Below are positions 8,577 to 16,590 of a stretch of 64,000 nucleotides of DNA, in pieces; within the stretch, counting starts at the first letter, position 1; every line of letters begins with the position of its first letter. Below the pieces are notes generated by a model. It saw only the letters and a program-made list of their open reading frames with translations. It ran no database searches and was not told the DNA's origin. Source of the DNA: Mycolicibacterium fortuitum subsp. fortuitum (lineage in GTDB: Bacteria; Actinomycetota; Actinomycetes; Mycobacteriales; Mycobacteriaceae); the NCBI RefSeq assembly GCF_022179545.1, contig NZ_AP025518.1:2108001-2172000 (forward strand). Direction: 5' to 3'. Both the position numbers and the translations under genes were made by a program.

Positions 8577-9500
8577 TCAGCCCAGGATCCGGTCGCCCGC
8601 GCGCAGCAGTGCGCTGGGAAGGTCGTGGCCGACGGCATCCTGTGCGATGCGCGCGGCGTCGATCGCGGCTGACAGGTCCACATCGACGGCGATGTCACTG
8701 TCGCGCAGCAGGTAGACCAGATCTTCGGTGGCGATGTTTCCGCTCGCGCCCGGGGCGAACGGGCAGCCGCCCAGCCCGCCGACCGACGCATCCAGCCGGG
8801 TGACCCCGGATTGCACCGCCGCGTACGCACTGGCCAGTCCGGCGCCGCGGGTGTTGTGGAAGTGCGCACCCAGCGGTAGGTCCCCGATCAGTGGCCGAAC
8901 CTGTGAGATCAGCGAGCTCACCCGGCGCGGGGTAGTGGTGCCGATGGTGTCGGCGACGGCGATCCGGTTGACGCCGAAACCCACAGCGGCCGAGACGATG
9001 GCGAGCACCCGCTGCGGGTCGGTCGGACCGGCGAACGGGCAGTCCCAGGCGGTGGCGATGATGACCTCCACCGAGGTGTTGCTGTCTGCGGCGATGGCAG
9101 CGATCTCGGCGATCTGCCCGGTGGCCTCGGCCGAGGTACGCCCGACGTTGGCATGGGAGTGGGCGTCGGAGGCGGACACCACGTACTCGATCGAGCGCAG
9201 ACCCGCGGCGATGGCGCGTTTCGCCCCGTTGGGGCTGGCTACCAGCGCCGAGAATTCGACGTCGTGAGAAGCGCGGTATCGGTCCAATTCTTGTGCGAGT
9301 TCGGCCGCGTCGGCCAATGCGGGCACCTTCGAGGGAGAGACGAACGCCGTCGCCTCCACCTCGCGAACCCCGGTGGCCACGATGGCTTCGAGAATCGCGA
9401 CCTTGGCTGACAACGGGATCGGCTTCTCGATCTGCAGCCCGTCCCGCAGGCACACCTCGCGGATGTCGACCTTGCCGGGCAATGTCATCTCACCGGTCAT
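8577..9500 (-). CDS. Hydroxymethylglutaryl-CoA lyase-like enzyme
   Basis: A 307-residue TIM-barrel lyase of the HMGL-like family, which cleaves 3-hydroxy-3-methylglutaryl-CoA or a similar hydroxyacyl-CoA to acetyl-CoA and a keto-acid. Visible elements are VCLRDGLQIEK (metal Asp), the HFHNTRG metal histidines and the signature VGGLGGCPFAPGASGN with the catalytic Cys. Two starts are possible (ATG 9500 or 9488); I chose 9500, which follows the CoA-transferase stop by one base and has a GGGGG tract at workable spacing. The true substrate could differ from HMG-CoA. Confidence 0.88.
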   Translation of the reverse strand: MTGEMTLPGKVDIREVCLRDGLQIEKPIPLSAKVAILEAIVATGVREVEATAFVSPSKVPALADAAELAQELDRYRASHDVEFSALVASPNGAKRAIAAGLRSIEYVVSASDAHSHANVGRTSAEATGQIAEIAAIAADSNTSVEVIIATAWDCPFAGPTDPQRVLAIVSAAVGFGVNRIAVADTIGTTTPRRVSSLISQVRPLIGDLPLGAHFHNTRGAGLASAYAAVQSGVTRLDASVGGLGGCPFAPGASGNIATEDLVYLLRDSDIAVDVDLSAAIDAARIAQDAVGHDLPSALLRAGDRILG

Positions 9501-9501
9501 C

Positions 9502-10707
9502 TCACAGCACCCCCTCTGCGCGCAGGGTCTCCAGTTCTTGGGCACTACGCCCGAGCAGCCCGCCGTACACCTCGTCGTTGTGCTGCCCGGGCCGGGCGGA
9601 GCCGGCGTTGCGGATCGTGCCGGGTGACTCGGAGAGCACGGGCACGACGCCGGGGCCCTTGACGTTGCGCTGCACCCGTTCATCCCAGTGATCGGCGATC
9701 ATCCCGCGGGCCTGCAGCTGGGGATCCCGCACGACCTCGGCCACAGTGTTGATCGGCCCACTGATCACACCGGCCTGCGACAGGGTTTCGATGATCTCCT
9801 CGGGCTGCCGCTTGCCCGCCCACTCGCCGATGATCTTGTCCAGCTCGTCCTGATTGCGACCGCGGGCAACGTGGTTGGCGAACCGGCCATCGGTCGCCAG
9901 TTCGGGGCTGCCCATCGCCGCGCACAGCCGGCGGAACACGGTGTCCTGGTTGGCTGCGATCACGACCCAGCTGCCGTTGGCACTCTGGTAGATGTTGGAA
10001 GGGGCGATGCCTTCCAGTCGCGTGCCAGACGGACCGCGCACCACACCGCCGACGTCGTAGTCGGGAATGGTGGATTCCTGTATGGCCAGGCAACTTTCGG
10101 TGAGCGCGGTGTCGACGACCTGCCCCTCGCCGGTGACGGTTCGCCGGTACAAGGCCGCCAACGCGCCCTGGGCGGCGAACATCCCGGCCAGGCTGTCGCC
10201 CAATGACAGGGCCAGCCGTGGCGGGGGACCGCCGGGGAACCCGTTCATGTGGCGCAAGCCGCTGGACGCCTCGGCCACCGAGGCATAGCCGGCCTTCCCG
10301 GCGTCGGGTCCGGTCTGTCCGTAACCCGAGACGCGGACCAGGATGATGCCCTTGTTGCGTTCGCGCAGAACGTCGTAACCCAGGTTCCACTTCTCCAGGG
10401 TGCCCGGCCGGAAGTTCTCCACGATGATGTCGGACCGTTCGACCAGCTCGAGGAACAACTCGCTTCCTTTGTCGGTCCGAAGGTCCAGGGTGGCTGCCTT
10501 CTTGTTGCGGGCGTGCACCGTCCAGAAAAAGTGGTGACCGTCGAGTTCGGCCTGCCCCCAGGTGCGCAGGGGGTCCGGGGTGGCCGGCAGTTCGATCTTG
10601 ATGACCTCGGCCCCCATGTCGCCCAGCAGTCGGCCCGCGAACGGGCCGGAGATCAGGGTGCCGAGTTCGATCACCCTGATGCCGTCGAGGGCACCCGTGG
10701 CAGTCAC
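9502..10707 (-). CDS. Class III CoA transferase (CaiB/BaiF family)
   Basis: A 401-residue family III CoA transferase that moves CoA between acyl groups, here probably activating the pathway acid, since no acyl-CoA ligase is present in the operon. The fold signature is GIRVIELGTLISGPFAGRLLGDMGAEVIKIE at the N terminus, then NKKAATLDL and VSGYGQTGP; the nucleophilic Asp is likely the one in LGDSLAGMFAAQGAL. GTG at 10707 overlaps the upstream hydrolase stop (GTGA) and is preferred to the in-frame start at 10734. Donor and acceptor are unknown. Confidence 0.9.
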   Translation of the reverse strand: MTATGALDGIRVIELGTLISGPFAGRLLGDMGAEVIKIELPATPDPLRTWGQAELDGHHFFWTVHARNKKAATLDLRTDKGSELFLELVERSDIIVENFRPGTLEKWNLGYDVLRERNKGIILVRVSGYGQTGPDAGKAGYASVAEASSGLRHMNGFPGGPPPRLALSLGDSLAGMFAAQGALAALYRRTVTGEGQVVDTALTESCLAIQESTIPDYDVGGVVRGPSGTRLEGIAPSNIYQSANGSWVVIAANQDTVFRRLCAAMGSPELATDGRFANHVARGRNQDELDKIIGEWAGKRQPEEIIETLSQAGVISGPINTVAEVVRDPQLQARGMIADHWDERVQRNVKGPGVVPVLSESPGTIRNAGSARPGQHNDEVYGGLLGRSAQELETLRAEGVL

Positions 10708-11894
10708 AGCGAGAATCCGTGTCGGTGCAGCCAATCGGTGCAGATCCCAACGGCCTGGCGCAGGGTGTCGCGTTGGTCCGGGCCCGAGTAGTAATGGTTG
10801 GCGCCGGGAATCTCGTGCATCTCCTTGTCGGAGTGGCCGATGGCCTCATAGAGCCTGCGGGTGTGGCTGGGGGTGCAGGCGTCGTCGGCCAAGTTGCCGA
10901 TCACCAGGGCTGGCACTGCGATGTCCGGCCCGGCCTTGACGGCGTCGCCGTTGGCGTCGTCGTAGCTCCATTGGGACAGCCAGCTGCGCAGTGTGCAGAA
11001 TCTCGCGAGGCCCACTGGGCTCATGTTGACGACCTGCGGATCTCCCAGGTAACAGGTGCCGGGGGTGCGCTCATTGGGATCGACCGACGGATCCAGCCAG
11101 CGTGGGTCGGCCATGGTGCCGTGCACGACGAATGCGAACTCGTCATCCGGTCGACCCTGTTCGGAGAGCTCCGCCAATTTTTCTTTGACCCACTTGGTGA
11201 TTCGCCGGTTTCGGGCGATCTGCGCCTGGTGGTAACGCTCGAGGAACTCCGCCGTGTAGGGCGGCTGGTTGGGATTGTCGGGGTTGTAGAGGTCGAGTTC
11301 CGGATCCCGTTTGGAGGGATCGTTCTCGTCCAGGATGGACGCATCCATCCACTCGGTCATGGTGCCGTGGCGGCTGATGTGGGCGGCCAGCAACATGATC
11401 CCGTCGGCCGGGATCAGGCCCAGCTTCGTCAGGTCGGGTCCGTCGCCCGACGGGCTCGCCGTCACGGTCGGGTTCTGGGCCTGTTGTTGGTAGAACACCG
11501 ACAGCGAACCACCGCCGCTCCATCCGGCCAGCACCACTTTTGAGTAGCCCAGGCGATTCTTGGCGTCCTTGATGCACTCGCCGAGATCCTCGACCACCTT
11601 CTCCATCAGCAGGGCCGAGTCGGTGCCGCGGAACCGGCTGTTGCAGTAGATGACGTGGTGCCCGGCCCGGGCCAGGGCGTTGATCATCGGCAGGTAGGCA
11701 CCGCCACCGATCGGGTGCATGAAGACCAACACGGTGTCCGACGGTTTAGCCTTCGGGCGCAGCAGATAGCTCTCCAGCACGACCAGCTCGGCGACACCGC
11801 CGTAGACGTCGCGCACGGCCGAGTTGTTCTGGTAGGCGACCAGATACGGGATCCGGTCGTACTCGTGCTTCACAGGTGTATCGATTGTTGTCAT
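10704..11894 (-). CDS. Alpha/beta hydrolase of a catabolic operon
   Basis: A 396-residue alpha/beta-hydrolase-fold enzyme, longer than usual because of an insert of roughly 120 residues after the nucleophile elbow. Triad candidates are Ser126 (AGWSGGGS), the Asp in NLADDACTP and the His in PGANHYYSG. The oxyanion-type motif FMHPIGGG is at about 58-65. Start ATG 11894 is supported by AAGGAAAG just upstream; the frame is open to 12095 over low-complexity sequence. It sits between a ring-cleavage-type dioxygenase and a CoA transferase, which suggests hydrolysis of a ring-fission product, though this is only context. Confidence 0.85.
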   Translation of the reverse strand: MTTIDTPVKHEYDRIPYLVAYQNNSAVRDVYGGVAELVVLESYLLRPKAKPSDTVLVFMHPIGGGAYLPMINALARAGHHVIYCNSRFRGTDSALLMEKVVEDLGECIKDAKNRLGYSKVVLAGWSGGGSLSVFYQQQAQNPTVTASPSGDGPDLTKLGLIPADGIMLLAAHISRHGTMTEWMDASILDENDPSKRDPELDLYNPDNPNQPPYTAEFLERYHQAQIARNRRITKWVKEKLAELSEQGRPDDEFAFVVHGTMADPRWLDPSVDPNERTPGTCYLGDPQVVNMSPVGLARFCTLRSWLSQWSYDDANGDAVKAGPDIAVPALVIGNLADDACTPSHTRRLYEAIGHSDKEMHEIPGANHYYSGPDQRDTLRQAVGICTDWLHRHGFSL

Positions 11895-11925
11895 CGCTTT
11901 CCTTGGTTCTTCGCGCAAGCGCTCA

Positions 11926-13020
11926 TCACTGGTGCTGCCCCAGATCGTTGGCGAGGATTTCGGCGGACGGGACGAGACGACGACGGGTGTCGATGGCGAT
12001 GACCGACCAGTCCACCCGGTCGTAGTCGTCGAACTTGCGGCGGGCGCGTTCCCGGGCCTTCTCCGGCGCCCCATGGTGAACGCCTTGCGGAGCATGGGAA
12101 ACCAGGCCGGGCGGCATCGGGATGCCGTAGAGGGTTCCGCCGTGGAAGAACGCGATCTCGTCGTAGTCGACGTTGCGGTGATACCAGGGGGTGCGCTCGG
12201 TGCCCGGCACGCTCTCGGCGGGCTTGGGCAGGAAGTTCATCACGTACACACCGGTGGCCTGCATGAAGAGGTGCACCGTCGGTGGCAGGTGCACGCTCTC
12301 GGAGGTGATGACGGTGTAGTCCTCGATGTTGAAGGTGAACGGGAAGTTGTCGCCTCGCCAGCCTTCCACGTCGAGGGGATTGTGTTGGTAGAACAGCGAA
12401 GTCGGTCCACCTTCGTGAATGAGGCGGACCTCGTACTCGTCCCGCCCGTCATCATCGATCGGAGCCGGCTCGGGGATGGTGACCTGCGCCGGGTCGAACG
12501 GGAAGTGCCGACCGAGGGTGCCGGGCGGCGGGACCCGGAAATCGTCGGTGGCCTGGATCATCAGCCACGTACTTTCGCTGTCCGGGATCTGACGGAACGT
12601 GCAGGCTTTCGGGATGTAGACCCAGTCGCCCTCGCGGTAGCGCAGTGGACCGAACTCGGTCTCCAAAAGGCCCGATCCCTTGTGGACGAACAGCAGCAGG
12701 TCGCCGTCGACATAGCGAACGAAGAAGGGCATCTCCTCACTGCGCCGGCTCAAGAGGACCTGGCAGTCGGCGTTGGAGAACATCAGCAGCGGTCCGCCCT
12801 GGGCGTCGGTGGCGTCGCTGGGCTTGAGCTCGCTGGACAGCACGTCGGTGGGGCGCAGGGGGCCGACGGTGCGGTAGGCGGTGGGGTCGTTGCGCCGGTA
12901 CATGTTGGCTGTGCGGCCGACGAAGCCGCCGCGGCCGAGTTCGTCGTCCTTGAGTCCGTCGAGGTCGGCGTGCACCCGCTTGGGGGTTTTGCCTTTACGC
13001 AGGTGAACGAATGATTCCAT
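11926..13020 (-). CDS. Homogentisate 1,2-dioxygenase-like cupin
   Basis: A 364-residue bicupin resembling homogentisate dioxygenase, which opens homogentisate to maleylacetoacetate using Fe(II). The metal region is kept: WYHRNVDYDEIAFFHGG (His and Glu ligands) and HAPQGVHHGAPE (His). It is some 60-80 residues shorter than classical bacterial enzymes, so its substrate may be another hydroquinone-type acid. It is the first gene of the minus-strand operon, and a palindrome (13053-13063) lies about 35 bp upstream of the ATG. No fumarylacetoacetase or isomerase gene is beside it. Confidence 0.85.
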   Translation of the reverse strand: MESFVHLRKGKTPKRVHADLDGLKDDELGRGGFVGRTANMYRRNDPTAYRTVGPLRPTDVLSSELKPSDATDAQGGPLLMFSNADCQVLLSRRSEEMPFFVRYVDGDLLLFVHKGSGLLETEFGPLRYREGDWVYIPKACTFRQIPDSESTWLMIQATDDFRVPPPGTLGRHFPFDPAQVTIPEPAPIDDDGRDEYEVRLIHEGGPTSLFYQHNPLDVEGWRGDNFPFTFNIEDYTVITSESVHLPPTVHLFMQATGVYVMNFLPKPAESVPGTERTPWYHRNVDYDEIAFFHGGTLYGIPMPPGLVSHAPQGVHHGAPEKARERARRKFDDYDRVDWSVIAIDTRRRLVPSAEILANDLGQHQ

Positions 13021-13052
13021 GCTCGGCTCCTGAGGGTTCGGGCCAAAAACTG

Positions 13053-13063
13053 AAAGTGACTTT
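13053..13063. promoter_or_regulatory. Short palindrome upstream of the catabolic operon
   Basis: AAAGT-G-ACTTT is a perfect 5-bp inverted repeat around one base, set in an A/T-rich patch 33-43 bp upstream of the dioxygenase ATG (13020). The patch is unusual in this GC-rich DNA and also holds GAAAG and CTTTC outer elements. It is a plausible operator for the operon's own TetR protein (7958-8569); no experimental motif is known to me. Confidence 0.45.
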
Positions 13064-13193
13064 ACTTTTTCTTTCGCCGGGTGACAAGAGGTGGTCAGGA
13101 CTGATCTGTTGCGTTTCGGGCCGGGCTTACCGGGGTAGCCCTTGTTGGGCGCCCACGCTTGCCGCTGCCCGCTGGGTCAACGAAAGGACTGTT

Positions 13194-13751
13194 ATGAGAA
13201 AGGAATTGGAGGGCCGCAGGGTCGCGATCCTTGCCGCCGACGGTGTGGAGCGCATCGAACTCGAACAACCGCGCGCGGCCGTCGAGAACGAGGGCGGTCA
13301 CGCCGAGCTGTTGTCGCTCAAGGCCGGTGAAATACAGGCCCGCGATCACGACCTCGAACCCGCGGGCACCTTTCCGGTGGACCGCACGGTCGCCGAGGCG
13401 AAGGTCGACCAATTCGACGCGCTGATTCTTCCCGGGGGAACCGTGAACCCGGACAAACTGAGGCTCGACGAGACTGCGGTGGCGTTCGTCCGTGATTTCG
13501 TGCAGTCGGGCAAGCCCGTCGCAGCCATCTGTCACGGCCCCTGGACTCTCGTAGAGGCCGACGTGGTGCGTGGCCGCACCCTGACCAGTTATCCGAGTAT
13601 CCGCACCGATCTCGGAAACGCCGGCGCCACCGTGGTGGATCGGCAGGTCTGCGTCGACGGCAACCTGATCACCAGCCGCGCCCCCGGCGATCTGCCCGCG
13701 TTCTGTGAGGCCATCACCGAAGTATTGGCGAGCAGCCCCGCCCAAACCTGA
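13194..13751 (+). CDS. DJ-1/PfpI family protein (type 1 glutamine amidotransferase fold)
   Basis: A 185-residue PfpI-like protein. The nucleophile elbow AAICHGPW puts the reactive cysteine at Cys113, with the acidic partner in GVERIELEQPRAA and the family loop ILPGGTVNPDKLR. Relatives are general stress proteins, chaperone-like deglycases or proteases; which applies is not decidable here. ATG 13194 follows GAAAGGA; the frame is open upstream to 13011 but without family similarity. It is divergent from the catabolic operon and just upstream of the exporter gene. Confidence 0.9.
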   Translation: MRKELEGRRVAILAADGVERIELEQPRAAVENEGGHAELLSLKAGEIQARDHDLEPAGTFPVDRTVAEAKVDQFDALILPGGTVNPDKLRLDETAVAFVRDFVQSGKPVAAICHGPWTLVEADVVRGRTLTSYPSIRTDLGNAGATVVDRQVCVDGNLITSRAPGDLPAFCEAITEVLASSPAQT

Positions 13752-13765
13752 GGGCGGGTCGAGCC

Positions 13766-15958
13766 ATGACGCCTCGCGCCACGGCCGAGACGGCCGGCTC
13801 AGAAGCTGTCGGTGAAACCTCGACCAATCGGCAGCGCAACTTCGTGTTCCTGGCAGTGGTGCTGGGCATGCTGCTGGCCGCCCTTGATCAGACGATCGTG
13901 GCCACCGCGCTGCCAACGGTCGTCGCCGATCTGGGGGGAGCAGGGCACCAGGCCTGGGTGGTCACCAGTTACCTGCTCGCGTCGACGATCGTTACCGCCG
14001 TAGTAGGCAAGCTGGGCGACACCTTCGGCCGCAAGAAGATCTTCCAGGTGGCGATCCTGCTCTTTCTGGTCGGGTCGGTGTTGTGCGGTGCGGCCGGATC
14101 GATGGGGATGCTCGTCGCATCCCGCGCCCTGCAGGGACTCGGCGGTGGCGCGATCACGGTGACCGCGGTAGCGGTGATCGGCGAGGTGATTCCGCTGCGC
14201 GACCGCGGTCGCTACCAAGGTGCGCTGGGTGCGGTCTTCGGCGTCACCACCGTCATCGGCCCGCTGCTCGGCGGGCTTTTCACCGACCACCTGAGCTGGC
14301 GGTGGGCCTTCTGGATCAACGTGCCGGTGGCGGTGGTCGTCATCGCGATCGCTGCGGTGGCCATTCCCGAATTCACCCGCACCGCCAGGCCGGTGCTCGA
14401 CTACGCAGGCATCGTCCTGGTCGGTCTCGGTGCGGCCGGGCTGACCCTGGCGACGAGCTGGGGCGGCACCACATACGCGTGGACTTCGGTGACGATCATC
14501 GGGCTGTTCGTCGGTTCGGTGGTTGCACTGGTGGCGTTCGTCTTCGTCGAACGTCTTGCCGCCGAACCGGTTCTGCCCATCCGGTTGTTCGGCAATCCGG
14601 TTTTCACGGTCTGTTGTGTGCTGTCGTTCGTGGTGGGCTTCGCGATGCTGGGTGCCCTGACGTTCCTGCCGACCTACATGCAGTTCGTCGACGGCGTTTC
14701 GGCCACCGCGTCGGGACTGCGGACCTTGCCGATGGTCGTGGGACTGTTGGTCACCTCGCTGGGCAGCGGTGTCCTGGTGGGGCGTACCGGAAAGTACCGG
14801 ATCTACCCGATCGCCGGGACCGCCATCATGGCGATCGGATTCGTGCTGTTGTCGCGGATGGATGCCGACACCTCGACACTGACCCAGTCTCTCTATCTCC
14901 TCGTCCTGGGCAGCGGCATCGGGCTCAGCATGCAGGTCCTGATCCTGGTGGTGCAGAACACCGTCGACTTCACCGATCTCGGTGTCGCCACCTCCGGCGT
15001 GACGTTCTTCCGCGCCATCGGCAGTTCGTTCGGCGCAGCGATCTTCGGATCGCTGTTCGCCAATTTTCTGGGGGACCGGCTGCCGTCGGCGATGGCCGGC
15101 AGCGGCGCGCCCCCGGAGGCCGCGACCTCACCTCGGGTGCTGCACGGTCTGCCGCACGAGGTCGCGGTACCCATCATCGATGCCTATGCCGATTCGCTCA
15201 CCCGCGTGTTCCTGTTCGCCGCACCGTTCGCCGCCGTCGGCTTCGTGCTGGCGCTCTTCCTCAAACAGGTTCCCTTGCGCGACACCGTCGCCAGCGGCAG
15301 CACCGACATGGGCGAGGGCTTCGGTATGCCGACCACCGAACCGCCGGAGAAGCTCCTCGAAGTGGCAATCGGCCGGCTGCTGCAGCGCAGTCACGGTATC
15401 GACCTGGAGGCGCTGGCCGAGTCCGGGCGCGGACGGCTCGACACCGCGCAGCTGTGGGCGCTGATCCAGATCTACCGGCACGCCGCCGCGACCGGGGCCG
15501 CCAACCTCTACGAGATCGCCGACGAGCGCCGGGTGCCGCGCCAGATCCTCGAGCCCACGTTCGACCGCCTGGTCGCGTCGGGGCTTGCCGAACGAACCGG
15601 ACGCGAGTACACGCTCACCCCGGCCGGAGCGGCGGAAATCAGCTCGGCCCGTAACGTCATCTCTGGCTGGCTCACCGAATCTCTCGCGCGGTCACCGGAA
15701 TTCGAGGGCCGTCCCGATCGCCTGCAGGTGCAGGGTGCGCTCGACCGGCTGGCCCGTGGTGTGCTCATGGAGCGGGATCCGGCGCACGCCGAGACCCGGC
15801 CGATGAAGCTGGGGCCGGCGCGCCGCCCGGTCGCCGAACCTCCGACCACCCGGATGCGTGCCTCGGTGGCTCAGCCGCCGCCGGAACCGCCCACCCGCCC
15901 ATTTCGTCCGCGGACGGGGACCGCGGGGCCGCGGCCGCCGCGGCCGCCGCGTCGCTAG
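13766..15958 (+). CDS. MFS drug exporter (DHA2, 14 TM) with C-terminal winged-helix domain
   Basis: A 730-residue major-facilitator transporter. Residues about 25-510 carry 14 predicted membrane helices with the DHA motifs LDQTIVATALPTV (D1) and GKLGDTFGRKK (motif A), pointing to proton-driven multidrug export. From about 520 the chain is soluble: a MarR-like winged helix (IADERRVPRQILEPTFDRLVASGL, then TLTPAGAAEI) and a proline/arginine-rich end. Rv1877 of M. tuberculosis has, from memory, the same fusion. It lies 14 bp after the DJ-1-like gene and is probably co-transcribed. Its TAG shares a CTAG with the convergent stop at 15955. Confidence 0.92.
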   Translation: MTPRATAETAGSEAVGETSTNRQRNFVFLAVVLGMLLAALDQTIVATALPTVVADLGGAGHQAWVVTSYLLASTIVTAVVGKLGDTFGRKKIFQVAILLFLVGSVLCGAAGSMGMLVASRALQGLGGGAITVTAVAVIGEVIPLRDRGRYQGALGAVFGVTTVIGPLLGGLFTDHLSWRWAFWINVPVAVVVIAIAAVAIPEFTRTARPVLDYAGIVLVGLGAAGLTLATSWGGTTYAWTSVTIIGLFVGSVVALVAFVFVERLAAEPVLPIRLFGNPVFTVCCVLSFVVGFAMLGALTFLPTYMQFVDGVSATASGLRTLPMVVGLLVTSLGSGVLVGRTGKYRIYPIAGTAIMAIGFVLLSRMDADTSTLTQSLYLLVLGSGIGLSMQVLILVVQNTVDFTDLGVATSGVTFFRAIGSSFGAAIFGSLFANFLGDRLPSAMAGSGAPPEAATSPRVLHGLPHEVAVPIIDAYADSLTRVFLFAAPFAAVGFVLALFLKQVPLRDTVASGSTDMGEGFGMPTTEPPEKLLEVAIGRLLQRSHGIDLEALAESGRGRLDTAQLWALIQIYRHAAATGAANLYEIADERRVPRQILEPTFDRLVASGLAERTGREYTLTPAGAAEISSARNVISGWLTESLARSPEFEGRPDRLQVQGALDRLARGVLMERDPAHAETRPMKLGPARRPVAEPPTTRMRASVAQPPPEPPTRPFRPRTGTAGPRPPRPPRR

Positions 15959-16578
15959 GCGCCACCGCCTCGTGCGGCGTCCCGGACCTGCTCCAGCGCC
16001 TCGGCACGCATCTGTTCCCGTTCGGCAGGCGTCCACCGGGTGGTGGGTTCCACCACCAGGGTGTCGACACGGTAGCCCAGCATTCCGAACACATACTCCA
16101 GATACGGCTTCTGAAAATCCTGCAGTTCAGGGTGACGCCCGTCGTAGGCACTGCTGCGGGTCAGGATGAGCTGCAACGGTTTTCCCTCACCGAGGGTGCC
16201 CACGTGTTCACCACGTTCGTTGAGGGTGAAGCTGGCTACCGGCTGCACGATGATGTCGATCCACGCCTTGAGGGCATGTGGCACATGCCAGTTCCACATG
16301 GGGGAGGACACCACCAGTCGGTCGAAGCCACGCACCCGCTCGATCTCGGCGAGCACCTGCTGCCACACCGCCTGCTGGTCCTCGGTGATCGGCTCGCCGA
16401 ACAGCTGAGCGAACTTGGCGATCGCCGCATCCCGGCCGAACCGCAGCACATCGTCGTCCCACACGGAGAGGCGTTCCACCTCGCCGACCGGGTCGGCGGT
16501 ATCCAGGTAGGCCAGCGCCAACTGCGAGGACAACGCGTCGTCCCCCTTCGGGCTGGCCTCGATCCACAGAGTCTTCAT
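15955..16578 (-). CDS. FMN-dependent NADH:quinone reductase / azoreductase
   Basis: A 207-residue flavodoxin-like oxidoreductase of the AzoR/NQO family. The N-terminal phosphate loop IEASPKGDDALSS binds FMN, and SSPMWNWHVPHALKAWIDIIVQ at about residues 91-112 is the family's isoalloxazine-contact motif. It probably reduces flavin, quinones or azo dyes with NAD(P)H. It is 12 bp downstream of a flavin-dependent monooxygenase-like gene, so it may supply that enzyme with reduced flavin. No symbol is given, as bacteria often carry several azoR paralogues. Confidence 0.88.
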   Translation of the reverse strand: MKTLWIEASPKGDDALSSQLALAYLDTADPVGEVERLSVWDDDVLRFGRDAAIAKFAQLFGEPITEDQQAVWQQVLAEIERVRGFDRLVVSSPMWNWHVPHALKAWIDIIVQPVASFTLNERGEHVGTLGEGKPLQLILTRSSAYDGRHPELQDFQKPYLEYVFGMLGYRVDTLVVEPTTRWTPAEREQMRAEALEQVRDAARGGGA

Positions 16579-16590
16579 CAGATCGGCCCG

